Source: Thermus sp. LT1-2-5
Lineage (GTDB): Bacteria; Deinococcota; Deinococci; Deinococcales; Thermaceae
Direction: 5' to 3'
Assembly: GCF_040363165.1 (NCBI RefSeq)
Contig: NZ_BSRG01000005.1
Coordinates: forward strand, 1 to 64,000
Length of the DNA stretch: 64,000 bases
Position numbers and translations under genes: made by a program. Shown here one piece after another: positions 20,504 to 28,620 of this stretch (the first letter of the stretch is position 1; each line of letters starts with the position of its first letter). The notes beneath the pieces are model-generated. The model did not search any database, had not been told where the DNA came from, and saw only the letters and a program-made list of their open reading frames with translations.

Positions 20504-20509
20504 GTACAC
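20504..20509 (+). promoter_or_regulatory. Candidate -10 (TACACT) of the GGDEF gene
   Basis: TACACT is 10 nt before an in-frame TTG at 20520. If this promoter is used, the GTG at 20484 is upstream of the transcript and the TTG is the start. Confidence 0.4.
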
Positions 20510-20519
20510 TGGGATTAGC

Positions 20520-21560
20520 TTGCAGCCCACCCTCGAGCTTCTAGACCCCTTGAACCCCCTCCGTAGGCGGGTAGCCCTATGGCTTTTGCCCCTGGGAGCA
20601 GTCCTCGCCGCAGTGGCGCTTTTCGCCTCCCAAAGGGTGACCTTAGACCCCGTGGACCGGGTCTTCCTGCCCCTTTTGGCCCTGGGGTTTGCCCTCCTCA
20701 CCGCCGCCCTTTGGCTTCGGCCCCGCTCCGCCTCCTGGGTCCTGCCCAGCGCCCACGCCCTGGTGGCCTCTTACCTCCTCGCCACCTTGGCCTACCAGCT
20801 CCTCTTCCGGCCCAACCCCATGGGGCTCTCCCCCGCCGCCTTCTGGGTGCCCTTCGTGTACTTTAGCGGCTTCCTCTTCTTCCACACCCGGCAGGCGGTA
20901 CGCCTGGCCCTCCTTTACCTTCTCACCCTTTTCCTCCTCTCCCTCCTGGGAGCCTTCCGCGGACACTACCACCCAGAACACGTGAACGCCCTGGCCCAGT
21001 TCTTCGGGGCCAATCTGGCCTACGTGGGCCTCCTCTACATGCTGGTCCGGATCAAGGAGGGGTACCTCGAGGCCCAACTGGACGCCTACACCGACTTCCT
21101 CACCGGCCTGCGCAACCGCCGCTACCTGGAGCTTGTTCTGGAAAGGGAGCTTTTCCGGGTCCAGCGCTACGGCCGCCCCCTCTCCCTCATCACCCTGGAC
21201 TTAGACGGCTTCAAGGGGGTGAATGACACCTTCGGCCACGAGGCGGGGGACCGGGTGCTCAAGGCCCTAGCGGAGTGCCTGGAGCGTCACATCCGCCAAA
21301 GCGACCGGGCGGTGCGCTTAGGAGGCGAGGAGTTCGCCGTCCTCCTGCCGGAGACCGAACTCCCCCAAGCCCTGGCCTTGGCGGAAAGGCTCCGCCAAGC
21401 GGTGGCCCTTCTCAAGGTCCCCCCGGTGCCCCAACTTTCCGCCAGCTTCGGGGTGGCCCAGGCCGCTCCCACGGACTCTCCCCTCTCCCTCCTCAAGCGG
21501 GCGGACGAGGCCCTGTACCGGGCCAAGCGCAAGGGGAAAAACCGGGTGGAAATCGGTTAG
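20520..21560 (+). CDS. Membrane-anchored diguanylate cyclase (GGDEF)
   Basis: Makes the second messenger c-di-GMP from two GTP. From the TTG at 20520 it has 346 aa. The N-terminal half has six predicted transmembrane helices (about residues 15-180) with no recognised sensor domain. A short helical linker (KEGYLEAQLDAYTDFLTGLRNRR in two parts) leads into the C-terminal GGDEF domain. The active-site loop is GGEEF, a functional variant. RQSD, five residues before it, is a complete RxxD product-inhibition site. There is no EAL domain. The start is uncertain: a GTG at 20484 adds 12 residues. A Pho-box-like repeat lies upstream. Confidence 0.9.
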   Translation: MQPTLELLDPLNPLRRRVALWLLPLGAVLAAVALFASQRVTLDPVDRVFLPLLALGFALLTAALWLRPRSASWVLPSAHALVASYLLATLAYQLLFRPNPMGLSPAAFWVPFVYFSGFLFFHTRQAVRLALLYLLTLFLLSLLGAFRGHYHPEHVNALAQFFGANLAYVGLLYMLVRIKEGYLEAQLDAYTDFLTGLRNRRYLELVLERELFRVQRYGRPLSLITLDLDGFKGVNDTFGHEAGDRVLKALAECLERHIRQSDRAVRLGGEEFAVLLPETELPQALALAERLRQAVALLKVPPVPQLSASFGVAQAAPTDSPLSLLKRADEALYRAKRKGKNRVEIG

Positions 21561-21593
21561 GCCCCCTGGGCCCGGGCCCAGGGGGCCAAAAAA
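21560..21593. other. Perfect 28-bp palindrome with A6 tract between convergent genes
   Basis: Positions 21560-21587 form an uninterrupted 14+14 palindrome (arm GGCCCCCTGGGCCC), followed by AAAAAA. It lies between the GGDEF stop and the metK stop. It probably blocks or ends transcription in both directions. The T-tract is on the wrong side for a canonical terminator on either strand: a plus-strand RNA has A's after the hairpin, and a minus-strand RNA has U's before it. Confidence 0.75.
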
Positions 21594-21600
21594 GCGTGGC

Positions 21601-22788
21601 TTAGAGGCCCGCTTCCCGGCGCAGGGCCTCCACCCGGTCCGTCTCCTCCCAGGGGAAGCCGGCGCGGCCGAAGTGGCCGTAGGCGCTGGTGGGGGTGTAG
21701 ATGGGCCTAAGGAGGTCCAGCTCCTCAATGATGGCCAAGGGCCTAGGGTCGAAGACCCTCTGGGCGATCTCCGTAAGCTTCTCGTCGGGGAGAACCCCGG
21801 TGCCGAAGGTCTCCACCCGCAAGGACACGGGCCTGGCCTTGCCGATGGCGTAGGCGAGCTCCACCAAGGCCCTTTTGGCGAGCCCCGCCGCCACCAGGTT
21901 CTTGGCCATGTAGCGGGCGTAGTAGCTGGCGGAGCGGTCCACCTTGGTGGGGTCCTTGCCGCTGAAGGCCCCACCCCCGTGGGGCACCGCCCCCCCGTAG
22001 GTGTCCACGATGATCTTGCGCCCGGTAAGCCCGGTGTCGGCGTGGGGGCCGCCCAGGATGAAACGGCCCGAGGGGTTGATGAGGTACTCCGTCTCCCCCT
22101 CCTTCAGGTACTCCGGAGGAATAGCCTGGCGCACCACCTCGCGGACCAGGTCCTCCCGCAGTTGCTCCTGCTCCACCTCGGGGGAGTGCTGGGCGGAAAC
22201 CACCACGGTCTTCACGTAAAGGGGCCTGTCCCCCTCGTAGACCACGGTGACCTGGGCCTTGCCGTCGGGGCGCAGGTAGGGGAGGAGCCCGGTCTTGCGC
22301 ACCTCCGCCAAGCGCATGGTGAGGCGGTGGGCCAGGGTGATGGGTAGCGGCATGAGCTCGGGGGTTTCGTCCGTGGCGTAGCCGAACATGAGCCCCTGGT
22401 CCCCCGCCCCGGTGCGGTCCAGGGGATCGGTGGACTTCAGCACCCGCCACTCGTAGGAGAGGTTGACCCCCCCAGCGATGTCCGGGGACTGCTCGTCGAT
22501 GGCGGTGAGCACGGCGCAGGTGTCCGCGTCAAAGCCGTACTTGGCCCGGGTGTAGCCCACCTCGCGCACCGTCTTGCGCACCAGGTTGGGGATGTCCACG
22601 TAGCCTTCGGTGGTGATCTCCCCCGCCACGAAAACGAGCCCGGTGGTGACCAAGGTTTCCGCCGCCACCCGGGCCTTCTTGTCCTGGGCGATGAGGGCGT
22701 CCAGGATGGCGTCGGAAATCCGGTCCGCCAGCTTATCCGGGTGCCCTTCCGTGACCGACTCGGACGTGACCAGCCGCAACTTGCGCAC
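21601..22788 (-). CDS. metK: S-adenosylmethionine synthetase
   Basis: Makes SAM from methionine and ATP. It has 395 aa from the GTG at 22788. Signatures are [12 protein letters not shown] at the N-terminus, [16 protein letters not shown] for ATP/methionine binding, and [16 protein letters not shown] in the P-loop-like region. Start choice is delicate. The Shine-Dalgarno AAGGAGG abuts and overlaps the GTG, but is ideally spaced (8 nt) for an in-frame TTG three codons later (22779), which would give MRLVTSES. An in-frame extension further upstream has no conservation. The leader is about 30 nt and too short for a SAM riboswitch. Confidence 0.95.
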   Translation of the reverse strand: MRKLRLVTSESVTEGHPDKLADRISDAILDALIAQDKKARVAAETLVTTGLVFVAGEITTEGYVDIPNLVRKTVREVGYTRAKYGFDADTCAVLTAIDEQSPDIAGGVNLSYEWRVLKSTDPLDRTGAGDQGLMFGYATDETPELMPLPITLAHRLTMRLAEVRKTGLLPYLRPDGKAQVTVVYEGDRPLYVKTVVVSAQHSPEVEQEQLREDLVREVVRQAIPPEYLKEGETEYLINPSGRFILGGPHADTGLTGRKIIVDTYGGAVPHGGGAFSGKDPTKVDRSASYYARYMAKNLVAAGLAKRALVELAYAIGKARPVSLRVETFGTGVLPDEKLTEIAQRVFDPRPLAIIEELDLLRPIYTPTSAYGHFGRAGFPWEETDRVEALRREAGL

Positions 22789-22824
22789 CTCCTTCGTACC
22801 CGCCCCCTTCGGGGCAACCCTGAT

Positions 22825-22830
22825 AGTATA
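22825..22830 (-). promoter_or_regulatory. metK -10 element (TATACT)
   Basis: On the minus strand TATACT (22830-22825) precedes a ~30-nt leader with a small GCCCC-GAA-GGGGC hairpin and a strong AAGGAGG. Unlike its divergent neighbour murI, metK therefore appears to be an SD-led gene. Confidence 0.5.
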
Positions 22831-22853
22831 GCACCCCCCCTTCCCCGTCCAGG

Positions 22854-22859
22854 TATGAT
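22854..22859 (+). promoter_or_regulatory. Leaderless-type -10 (TATGAT) of murI
   Basis: TATGAT ends 8 nt before the GTG at 22868; no Shine-Dalgarno is visible. Confidence 0.5.
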
Positions 22860-22867
22860 GGCGGGCC

Positions 22868-23641
22868 GTGAAGGACCCCAAGGCCCCCATCGGCGTCTTT
22901 GACTCGGGGGTGGGCGGGCTCACGGTGCTCAAGGCGCTCCGGCAAGCCCTGCCCCGGGAAGACTTCTTGTACTTCGGCGACACCGCCCGCGTTCCCTACG
23001 GGGGTAAGCCCCTGGCCATGGTGCGCCGCTTCGCCTGGGAGATTGCGGGCTTCCTCCTGCGCCAAGGGGTGAAAGCCATCGTGGTGGCCTGCAACACGGC
23101 GAGCTCCGCCGCGCTGCCCGACCTGGCCGAGGACCTCTCCGTCCCCGTTTTTGGGGTGTTGGAGCCGGCGGCGGAGGTGGCACGGGGCTACCGCAAGGTG
23201 GGCCTCATCGGCACCCAGGCCACGGTGGAAAGCGGGGCCTACGAGCGGTACGTGCCCCTCTTCTGGGCCAAGGCTTGCCCCCTCTTTGTCCCCTTGGTGG
23301 AGGAGGGGCTATGGGACGACCCCGTGGCCTTCCTGGTGGCCCGGCACTACCTGGAGGAGGCCCCCAAGGACCTCGAGGCCCTCATCCTGGGCTGCACCCA
23401 CTACCCCTTCCTCAAGGCCACCCTGGAAAGGGTCCTTCCTGGGGTGAGGCTCATCGACTCCGCCGAGGCCACGGCCAAGCGGGTGGCCGAGGCCCTGGCC
23501 CAAGCCGGGCTTTTGAACCCGGAGGGCCAAGGGAAGGTGGTCCACTACGTCACCGGGGACCCGGAAAGCTACAAGGCCCTGGCGGAGCGGCTTGGGGAAA
23601 GGGTGGAAACCCTATACCGGGTGAGTCTGGAAGAGCTTTAG
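22868..23641 (+). CDS. murI: Glutamate racemase
   Basis: Interconverts L- and D-glutamate to supply D-Glu for peptidoglycan. It has 257 aa. The N-terminal [15 protein letters not shown] is the family signature. The two catalytic cysteines are C75 (ACNTASS) and C176 (GCTHYP). [13 protein letters not shown] is also conserved. The enzyme is cytoplasmic. The gene starts a plus-strand run murI - LOG protein - RdgB-like NTPase - RMD1-like protein with short spacers or overlaps. Confidence 0.96.
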   Translation: MKDPKAPIGVFDSGVGGLTVLKALRQALPREDFLYFGDTARVPYGGKPLAMVRRFAWEIAGFLLRQGVKAIVVACNTASSAALPDLAEDLSVPVFGVLEPAAEVARGYRKVGLIGTQATVESGAYERYVPLFWAKACPLFVPLVEEGLWDDPVAFLVARHYLEEAPKDLEALILGCTHYPFLKATLERVLPGVRLIDSAEATAKRVAEALAQAGLLNPEGQGKVVHYVTGDPESYKALAERLGERVETLYRVSLEEL

Positions 23642-23650
23642 GATGGAGGC

Positions 23651-24295
23651 ATGCCCAAGAAGCCCCTCATAGACCAGCTCCACCACGAGGACGCTTGGCG
23701 GCTTTTCCGCATCCTGGCAGAGTTCGTGGAGGGCTTTGAAACGCTTTCCGAGATTGAGGTGCCCTTGGTTTCCGTCTTCGGCTCCGCCCGCTTCGGCGAG
23801 GGCCACCCCGCCTACGCCCTGGGCTACCGCCTGGGCAAAACCCTGGCCGAGGCGGGCTACGGGGTGGTCACGGGGGGCGGGCCCGGGGTGATGGAGGCGG
23901 TGAACCGGGGGGCTTACGAGGCGGGCGGGGTGAGCGTGGGGCTCAACATTGAGCTTCCCCACGAGCAAAAGCCCAACCCCTACCAGACCCACGCCCTCAG
24001 CGTGCGCTACTTCTTCGTACGCAAGGTGCTTTTCGTGCGCTACGCCCACGCCTTCGTCTTCCTGCCCGGGGGGTTTGGCACCCTGGACGAGCTGTCCGAG
24101 GTCTTGGTCCTCATCCAGACGGAAAAGGTCCACCCCTTCCCCGTCTTCGCCCTGAACCGGGACTATTGGCAGGGCCTTCTTTCCTGGATGGCCTTCTTGC
24201 AGGAGCAGGGGGCCATAGACCCCAAGGACTATGGCCTCCTCACCCCCGTGGAAACCCCGGAAGAGGTGGTGGCCGCCCTAAAGGGAGTATTCTGA
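23651..24295 (+). CDS. LOG-family protein (possible nucleotide 5'-monophosphate phosphoribohydrolase)
   Basis: A 214-aa Rossmann-fold protein of the family long called lysine decarboxylase-like. The diagnostic motif PGGFGTLDELSE is present, with VFGSARFGEGHPAY and VTGGGPGVMEAVNRGA forming the nucleotide-binding part. Relatives release the base from nucleoside monophosphates. Two T. thermophilus members have been crystallised, and this appears close to one of them (recalled). A GGAGG SD precedes the ATG. It is followed after 5 nt by the NTP-cleaning enzyme, so a role in nucleotide housekeeping is plausible. Confidence 0.87.
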   Translation: MPKKPLIDQLHHEDAWRLFRILAEFVEGFETLSEIEVPLVSVFGSARFGEGHPAYALGYRLGKTLAEAGYGVVTGGGPGVMEAVNRGAYEAGGVSVGLNIELPHEQKPNPYQTHALSVRYFFVRKVLFVRYAHAFVFLPGGFGTLDELSEVLVLIQTEKVHPFPVFALNRDYWQGLLSWMAFLQEQGAIDPKDYGLLTPVETPEEVVAALKGVF

Positions 24296-24300
24296 AAAGG

Positions 24301-24912
24301 ATGCGCGTGGTCCTGGCCACCTCCAACCCCGGCAAGGTGCGGGAGCTAAAGGAGGGCCTCGCCCCCCTGGGCTGGACCCTCCTTTCCTTGGCGGATTTCC
24401 CCTTGCGCATGCCCAAGGAGGAGGGGGCCACCTTCCTGGACAACGCTCTCCTCAAGGCCGCCCACGTGGCCAAGGCCACGGGGCTCCCCGCCCTGGCGGA
24501 CGATTCGGGCCTCGAGGTCCACGCCTTGGGCGGCGAGCCTGGGGTCTACTCCGCCCGCTATGGGGGAAGGGAAACGGACCGGGAGCGGAACGTGTACCTC
24601 CTGGAAAGGATGCGCCACCTCAAGGGGGAGGAGCGCAGGGCCCGCTTCGTGGCCGTCTTGGTCCTGGCCTACCCCGACGGGCACGCCGAGGCCTACGAGG
24701 GGAGCGTGGAGGGCTACATCCTGGAAGCCCCAAGGGGGGAGAAAGGCTTCGGTTACGACCCCCTCTTCTACGTGCCCGAGGCGGGGAAGACCTTCGCCGA
24801 GATGGACCTAGAGGAAAAGGCCCGCTACTCCCACCGGGGAAGGGCCCTTAAGGCCCTTTTGGAAGCCTACAGGGAAGGGCCCCCACCCCGGGAGGTTTCC
24901 AAGCTGGAATGA
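24301..24912 (+). CDS. rdgB: Non-canonical purine NTP pyrophosphatase (RdgB/HAM1 family)
   Basis: Hydrolyses dITP/ITP and XTP to keep damaged purines out of nucleic acids. From the ATG at 24301 it has 203 aa, the family length. Motifs: TSNPGKVRELKEGL at the N-terminus, FLDNALLKAAHVAKATGLPALADDSGLEVHAL (shown here by its parts FLDNALLKA and LADDSGLEV), SARYGG, and GFGYDPLFYVPE, SHRGRALKAL at the C-terminus. AAAAGG before the ATG serves as the SD. An in-frame extension upstream overlaps the LOG gene and is not conserved. Its stop overlaps the next gene as ATGA. Confidence 0.95.
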   Translation: MRVVLATSNPGKVRELKEGLAPLGWTLLSLADFPLRMPKEEGATFLDNALLKAAHVAKATGLPALADDSGLEVHALGGEPGVYSARYGGRETDRERNVYLLERMRHLKGEERRARFVAVLVLAYPDGHAEAYEGSVEGYILEAPRGEKGFGYDPLFYVPEAGKTFAEMDLEEKARYSHRGRALKALLEAYREGPPPREVSKLE

Positions 24913-25940
24913 ACCTCCTCTCCCCCCACATCGCCCTTTACCGCCTCTTTGACCTGGCGGACGAGATCGACCTCTCCCGCCTTTCCACCCCCCGCCTCCG
25001 CCTCTCCCGGGCGAGGCTGGGAGCGGTGCGCTTCCAAAACCCCCCGGCGGAGGTGGAGCTTGGGGTGCGGAGCGTGGAGGGCCTTTCTGGCCTCCTCACC
25101 GCCCGGCTTTACGAGTTCGGGGTGGTTTCCCTCTCCTTCCGCATCCACCTGGGGGAGAAGGTGCCCTGGGGGGTCTTCCTGGACAAAGGGCTCAAAGTCC
25201 CCGAGCTCCCCTTTTGGGAGGGGTTTTTCCTGGCGGAGCTCGCCGCATTGGAGCCCTACCTGCAAGGGGCGCTCCTCCGCCCCGAGGAGAAGCGGCTTTC
25301 CGAGGAGTTCGCCGTCTACCACGCCCTGGGCCTCGAGGGGGCCAAGGCGCACGAGCCTCCCGTGGACCTCACCCCCTTGTGGATGGGCACGGCGGAGGAG
25401 TTCGCCCCCGAGGTGCGCCGGGAGATGGAGCGCTACCGCTACAGCTACTCCACCGAGGACCTGGCCCTTTTGGGCTTTGACCGGGTGCTCATCCTGGACT
25501 CGGAGGGCATCTGGGACGTGGCGGATCTGGTGGAATTCGTCCACGCCCAGCTTTTGGAGCTTTCCTACTACGACCGGGTCCTCACGGAGGAGCTGGAGGC
25601 GGTGCCCGAGGTGCTCAAGGAACGGGGGCTTTGGGGCTACGGTCGGCTCCAGCGCCTGAGGCGCCGCCTCATGGCCCGCCATGCGGAGATCGCCGACGTG
25701 CGCGCCCGCATGGAAGGGGCCTTACGCATCACCGAGGACCTCTTCTACGCCAAGATCTACCGCGCCGCCTTGGAGCTCTACGGGGCCCACGAGCTGGAAA
25801 AGAGCGTGGAGGAGAAGCTCAGGGTCTTGGAGGCCACCTACGAGATGGTGACGGAGGAGGTGGCCCATCTGCGCACCCAAGCGGTGGAGGTGGCCATCCT
25901 GGCCCTCATCGCCTTTGAGGTGCTCCGGGCCCTCCACTAG
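24909..25940 (+). CDS. RMD1/DUF155-like protein with a C-terminal membrane helix
   Basis: A 343-aa protein without signal peptide. It has a mixed N-terminal domain (1-190), a central helical region rich in charged residues (~195-310), and a hydrophobic C-terminal helix (VEVAILALIAFEVL). The late segment, a coiled-coil-like helix running into a short membrane helix, resembles the RMD1/DUF155 family of bacteria and yeast, for which no biochemical activity is established. The match is from memory and is moderate. The gene overlaps the NTPase stop by 4 nt. Confidence 0.62.
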   Translation: MNLLSPHIALYRLFDLADEIDLSRLSTPRLRLSRARLGAVRFQNPPAEVELGVRSVEGLSGLLTARLYEFGVVSLSFRIHLGEKVPWGVFLDKGLKVPELPFWEGFFLAELAALEPYLQGALLRPEEKRLSEEFAVYHALGLEGAKAHEPPVDLTPLWMGTAEEFAPEVRREMERYRYSYSTEDLALLGFDRVLILDSEGIWDVADLVEFVHAQLLELSYYDRVLTEELEAVPEVLKERGLWGYGRLQRLRRRLMARHAEIADVRARMEGALRITEDLFYAKIYRAALELYGAHELEKSVEEKLRVLEATYEMVTEEVAHLRTQAVEVAILALIAFEVLRALH

Positions 25941-25944
25941 GGAC

Positions 25945-25972
25945 TTGTGCCCTTCCCAAGAAGGGGTATACT
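25945..25972 (+). promoter_or_regulatory. malE promoter (-35 TTGTGC, -10 TATACT)
   Basis: TTGTGC (25945-25950) and TATACT (25967-25972) are separated by 16 bp. Transcription would begin near 25979 and give a ~55-nt leader before malE. This is the most complete sigma-70-type promoter in the window and contrasts with the many leaderless ones. Confidence 0.6.
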
Positions 25973-25999
25973 TGGGGCGCAGGGCGCGGATAAAACCCT

Positions 26000-26013
26000 T
26001 AGCGGAAACGCTA
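26000..26013. promoter_or_regulatory. Candidate operator in the malE leader
   Basis: TAGCG-GAAA-CGCTA is a 5-bp-arm inverted repeat lying just downstream of the predicted transcription start. Its position suits a repressor such as a LacI-family maltose regulator, but no such gene is in the window. The site could also be a leader hairpin with a GAAA tetraloop. Confidence 0.4.
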
Positions 26014-26034
26014 CCAAGCGCCCGGAGGTGGGAT

Positions 26035-27231
26035 ATGCGAACGCTCCTGGCGGTTTTGGCCCTCGGACTCTCCCTGGCCTTAGCCCAGGGAAGGATCACG
26101 GTCTGGACCCACTTTGGCGGCCCCGAGCTGGAGTGGCTCAAGGCCCAGGCGCAGGCGTTTGAAAAGACCTCCGGCACCAAGGTGGAGGTGGTGGAGGTGC
26201 CCTTTGGGGACATAAAGCAGAAGTTCATCCTGGGCGCTCCCCAAGGGCAGGCGGCGGACCTCGTGGTCTCCATCCCCCACGACTGGCTTGGGGAGATGGC
26301 CCAGGCGGGGGTGCTGGAGCCCATGGGCAAGTACGTGACGCAAAGCTACCTGGCGGACCTGCAGCCCGTGGCGGTGGAGGCCTTCACCTTCGGGGGCAAG
26401 CTCATGGGCCTGCCCGCCTTCGCCGAGAGCGTGGCCCTCATCTACAACAAGAAGTATGTGAAGGAGGCCCCGAAGACCTGGGAAGAGTTCTTGAGCTTGG
26501 CGCAGAAGCTTACCACCGGCTCCACCTTCGGCTTCCTCTACAACATCGGCGACCCCTACTTCAACTTCGGCTTCTTCAAGGCCTACGGGGCGGACAACGT
26601 CTTCGGCAAGGACAACAAGGGGAACCTAGACCCCTCTAAGCTCCTCCTGGGCGGCGAGGTGGGGGAAAGGGCGCTCCAGTTCATCAAGGATCTCCGCTTC
26701 CGCTACAACCTGGTGCCCGAGGGGGTGGACTACGGCGTGGCGGATGGGGCCTTCAAGGACGGGGCCTTGGCCATGATCCTCAACGGCCCCTGGGCTCTCG
26801 GGGACTACAAGAAGGCCAAGATCGATTTCGGCATCGCCCCCTTCCCCACCCCGCCCGGGGCCAAGAACCCCTGGGGGCCCTTCCTCGGGGTCCAGGGGGT
26901 GGTGGTGAACGCCTACTCCAAGAACAAAACCGCCGCCGTCAACTTTGCCAAGACCCTCATCACCGGCAAGAACCTGGTTTCCTTCAACCAGGCGGGAGGC
27001 CGCATCCCCGTGTCCAAGAGCGCGGCCAAGACCTTGGAAAAGGACCCGGTGGTGGCGGGCTTTTCCAAGGTTTTCGCCCTGGGCACCCCCATGCCCAACA
27101 TCTCGGAAATGGGCAAGGTCTGGAGCCCCTGGGGGAACGCCATTAGCCTGGCCATCCAGCGGCCCGATTCCAACGTGAAGAAGATCGTGGAAGACATGGT
27201 GGCCGAGATCAAAAAGGCCATTGGCAAGTAA
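26035..27231 (+). CDS. malE: Maltose/maltodextrin ABC transporter substrate-binding protein
   Basis: A 398-aa periplasmic solute-binding protein. From the ATG at 26035 it has a cleavable Sec signal (MRTLLAVLALGLSLALA, then QG). The mature start ITVWTHFGGPELEWLKAQAQ is typical of MalE-type proteins; family landmarks LPAFAESVALIYNKKYV and GALAMILNGPWALGDYKKA follow. No lipobox is present, so it is probably soluble in the periplasm or held by other means. SD GGAGG is 6 nt before the ATG. malF, malG and a GH13 enzyme follow. Thermus binding proteins of this group take trehalose, maltose, sucrose or palatinose, so the exact sugar is open. Confidence 0.92.
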   Translation: MRTLLAVLALGLSLALAQGRITVWTHFGGPELEWLKAQAQAFEKTSGTKVEVVEVPFGDIKQKFILGAPQGQAADLVVSIPHDWLGEMAQAGVLEPMGKYVTQSYLADLQPVAVEAFTFGGKLMGLPAFAESVALIYNKKYVKEAPKTWEEFLSLAQKLTTGSTFGFLYNIGDPYFNFGFFKAYGADNVFGKDNKGNLDPSKLLLGGEVGERALQFIKDLRFRYNLVPEGVDYGVADGAFKDGALAMILNGPWALGDYKKAKIDFGIAPFPTPPGAKNPWGPFLGVQGVVVNAYSKNKTAAVNFAKTLITGKNLVSFNQAGGRIPVSKSAAKTLEKDPVVAGFSKVFALGTPMPNISEMGKVWSPWGNAISLAIQRPDSNVKKIVEDMVAEIKKAIGK

Positions 27232-27245
27232 AGGCCTATGCCCAC

Positions 27246-27280
27246 CCCCCCACGGGACTCTCCTCCCCCGTGGGGGGTTT
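27246..27280 (+). terminator. Hairpin between malE and malF (attenuator or processing site)
   Basis: An 11-bp stem CCCCCCACGGG/CCCGTGGGGGG with a 10-nt loop is followed by TTTAT. In the malE-malF gap such a hairpin would partly stop transcription or protect the malE mRNA end, so that binding protein outnumbers permease. Confidence 0.75.
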
Positions 27281-27291
27281 ATGGTTAGACC

Positions 27292-28620
27292 ATGAAGCAT
27301 CCACCGGGTCTAAAAGGCTTCCTCCTGGCCCTCACCCTTCTCCTTGGCCTCCTCCTCCTGGCCACGGGGGTAGGGGTCTTGGGGTACTTCGCCCTCGAGG
27401 CCTACCTGGCCCCCCCAGGCTGGACCATCCTCGTGTTGGCCCTCCTCGTCCTCCTGCCGGGGGCGGTGGCCTTGGAGCGGCTTTTCCCCTGGCTTTCCGA
27501 CTGGTACTACTTCCTGCCCGCCCTTGCCTTTCTTTTGGTCTTCACCCTCTACCCCATCGGCCTCACCATCTACTTGGCCTTCACCGATTACTCGGGACAG
27601 AAAAACGGCTTTCCCGACCGCTCCACGGAAACCCGGGTGCTGGGGCAAGAGGGCCAGAGGCTCGTCCTGGAAGCCCCTGTGGCCGAGGCCCTCCGTTGCG
27701 ACCCCTGCCAGGGCGAACCCGTGGAGGTCTACGCCGAAGGGCACCGGGCCCGGGCCCGCATCCTGGAGGCGGAAGGGAAGGCCTTGGTCCTGGACCGCGC
27801 CCTCCCCTTCCAAGCGGAGTTCGTGGCCAAGGTGAACGCCTTCCGCTTCGTGGGCTTAAGGAACTTCGCCTTCATCCTTTCCCAAGCGAGCCAGGCCCTC
27901 CTTCCCGTTTTCGTGTGGAACGTGATCTTCGCCGGGAGCACCGTGCTTTTAAACGCCCTCCTCGGCCTGGTCCTGGGCCTTATCCTGAACAACAAGAACC
28001 TCAAGCTCCGCAACTTCTACCGCACGGTGCTCATCGTCTCCTGGGCCCTACCCGGGGTCATCACGGTCCAGGTCTGGGTGGCCCTCTTGAACTACAACTT
28101 CGGGGCCATCAACCGCCTCCTGGGGGTCTTGGGCGTCTACCCCATCCCCTGGCTCAACGACCCCGACTGGGCCAAGGTGGCCATCCTCCTGGTGAACCTT
28201 TGGCTTGGCTTCCCCTACATGATGACAGCCACCTTGGGCGCCCTTTCCACCATCCCCGACGAGCTCTACGAGGCGGCCAAGGTGGACGGGGCCACCCCCT
28301 GGCAGGCCCTTTGGGGGATCACCCTGCCCCTTTTGGAAAAGCCCATGGTGCCCATTCTGCTCTCCTCCTTCGCCTTCAACTTCAACAACTTCTACATCAT
28401 TTACCTCCTCACCGGGGGCGGCCCGGCCCAGGAAGGGAGGCTGGCCACGGCCCAGGCCACGGACATCCTCATCTCCTGGGCCTACAAGACCGCCTTCAGC
28501 GCCGAAGGGCAGTCGGCTTACGGCCTGGGGGCAGCCATCAGCCTCCTCATCTTCGCCATCACCGTGGCCATAAGCCTGGTGAACTTCCGCCTCACGGGGG
28601 CGCTACGGGAGGTGCGGTAG
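27292..28620 (+). CDS. malF: Maltose/maltodextrin ABC permease, MalF type
   Basis: A 442-aa inner-membrane permease. Predicted helices fall near residues 6-32, 41-62, 73-98 and then a core set from ~195. The long extramembrane segment between helix 3 and the core (~98-190, containing two Cys) corresponds to the periplasmic P2-like domain of MalF. The EAA loop that contacts the ATPase is EAAKVDGATPWQALWGITLP. It is followed directly by malG (stop TAG, then ATG). No malK ATPase gene is nearby; Thermus sugar transporters commonly share one encoded elsewhere. Confidence 0.92.
   Translation: MKHPPGLKGFLLALTLLLGLLLLATGVGVLGYFALEAYLAPPGWTILVLALLVLLPGAVALERLFPWLSDWYYFLPALAFLLVFTLYPIGLTIYLAFTDYSGQKNGFPDRSTETRVLGQEGQRLVLEAPVAEALRCDPCQGEPVEVYAEGHRARARILEAEGKALVLDRALPFQAEFVAKVNAFRFVGLRNFAFILSQASQALLPVFVWNVIFAGSTVLLNALLGLVLGLILNNKNLKLRNFYRTVLIVSWALPGVITVQVWVALLNYNFGAINRLLGVLGVYPIPWLNDPDWAKVAILLVNLWLGFPYMMTATLGALSTIPDELYEAAKVDGATPWQALWGITLPLLEKPMVPILLSSFAFNFNNFYIIYLLTGGGPAQEGRLATAQATDILISWAYKTAFSAEGQSAYGLGAAISLLIFAITVAISLVNFRLTGALREVR

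Noticed and set aside
22789..22830. SAM riboswitch upstream of metK
   Set aside because: The leader is only about 30 nt and contains just a small hairpin; no known SAM aptamer could fit.
22789..22983. 65-codon upstream extension of metK
   Set aside because: It overlaps the murI promoter and start on the other strand and has no similarity to MetK N-termini; a -10 element and SD lie inside it.
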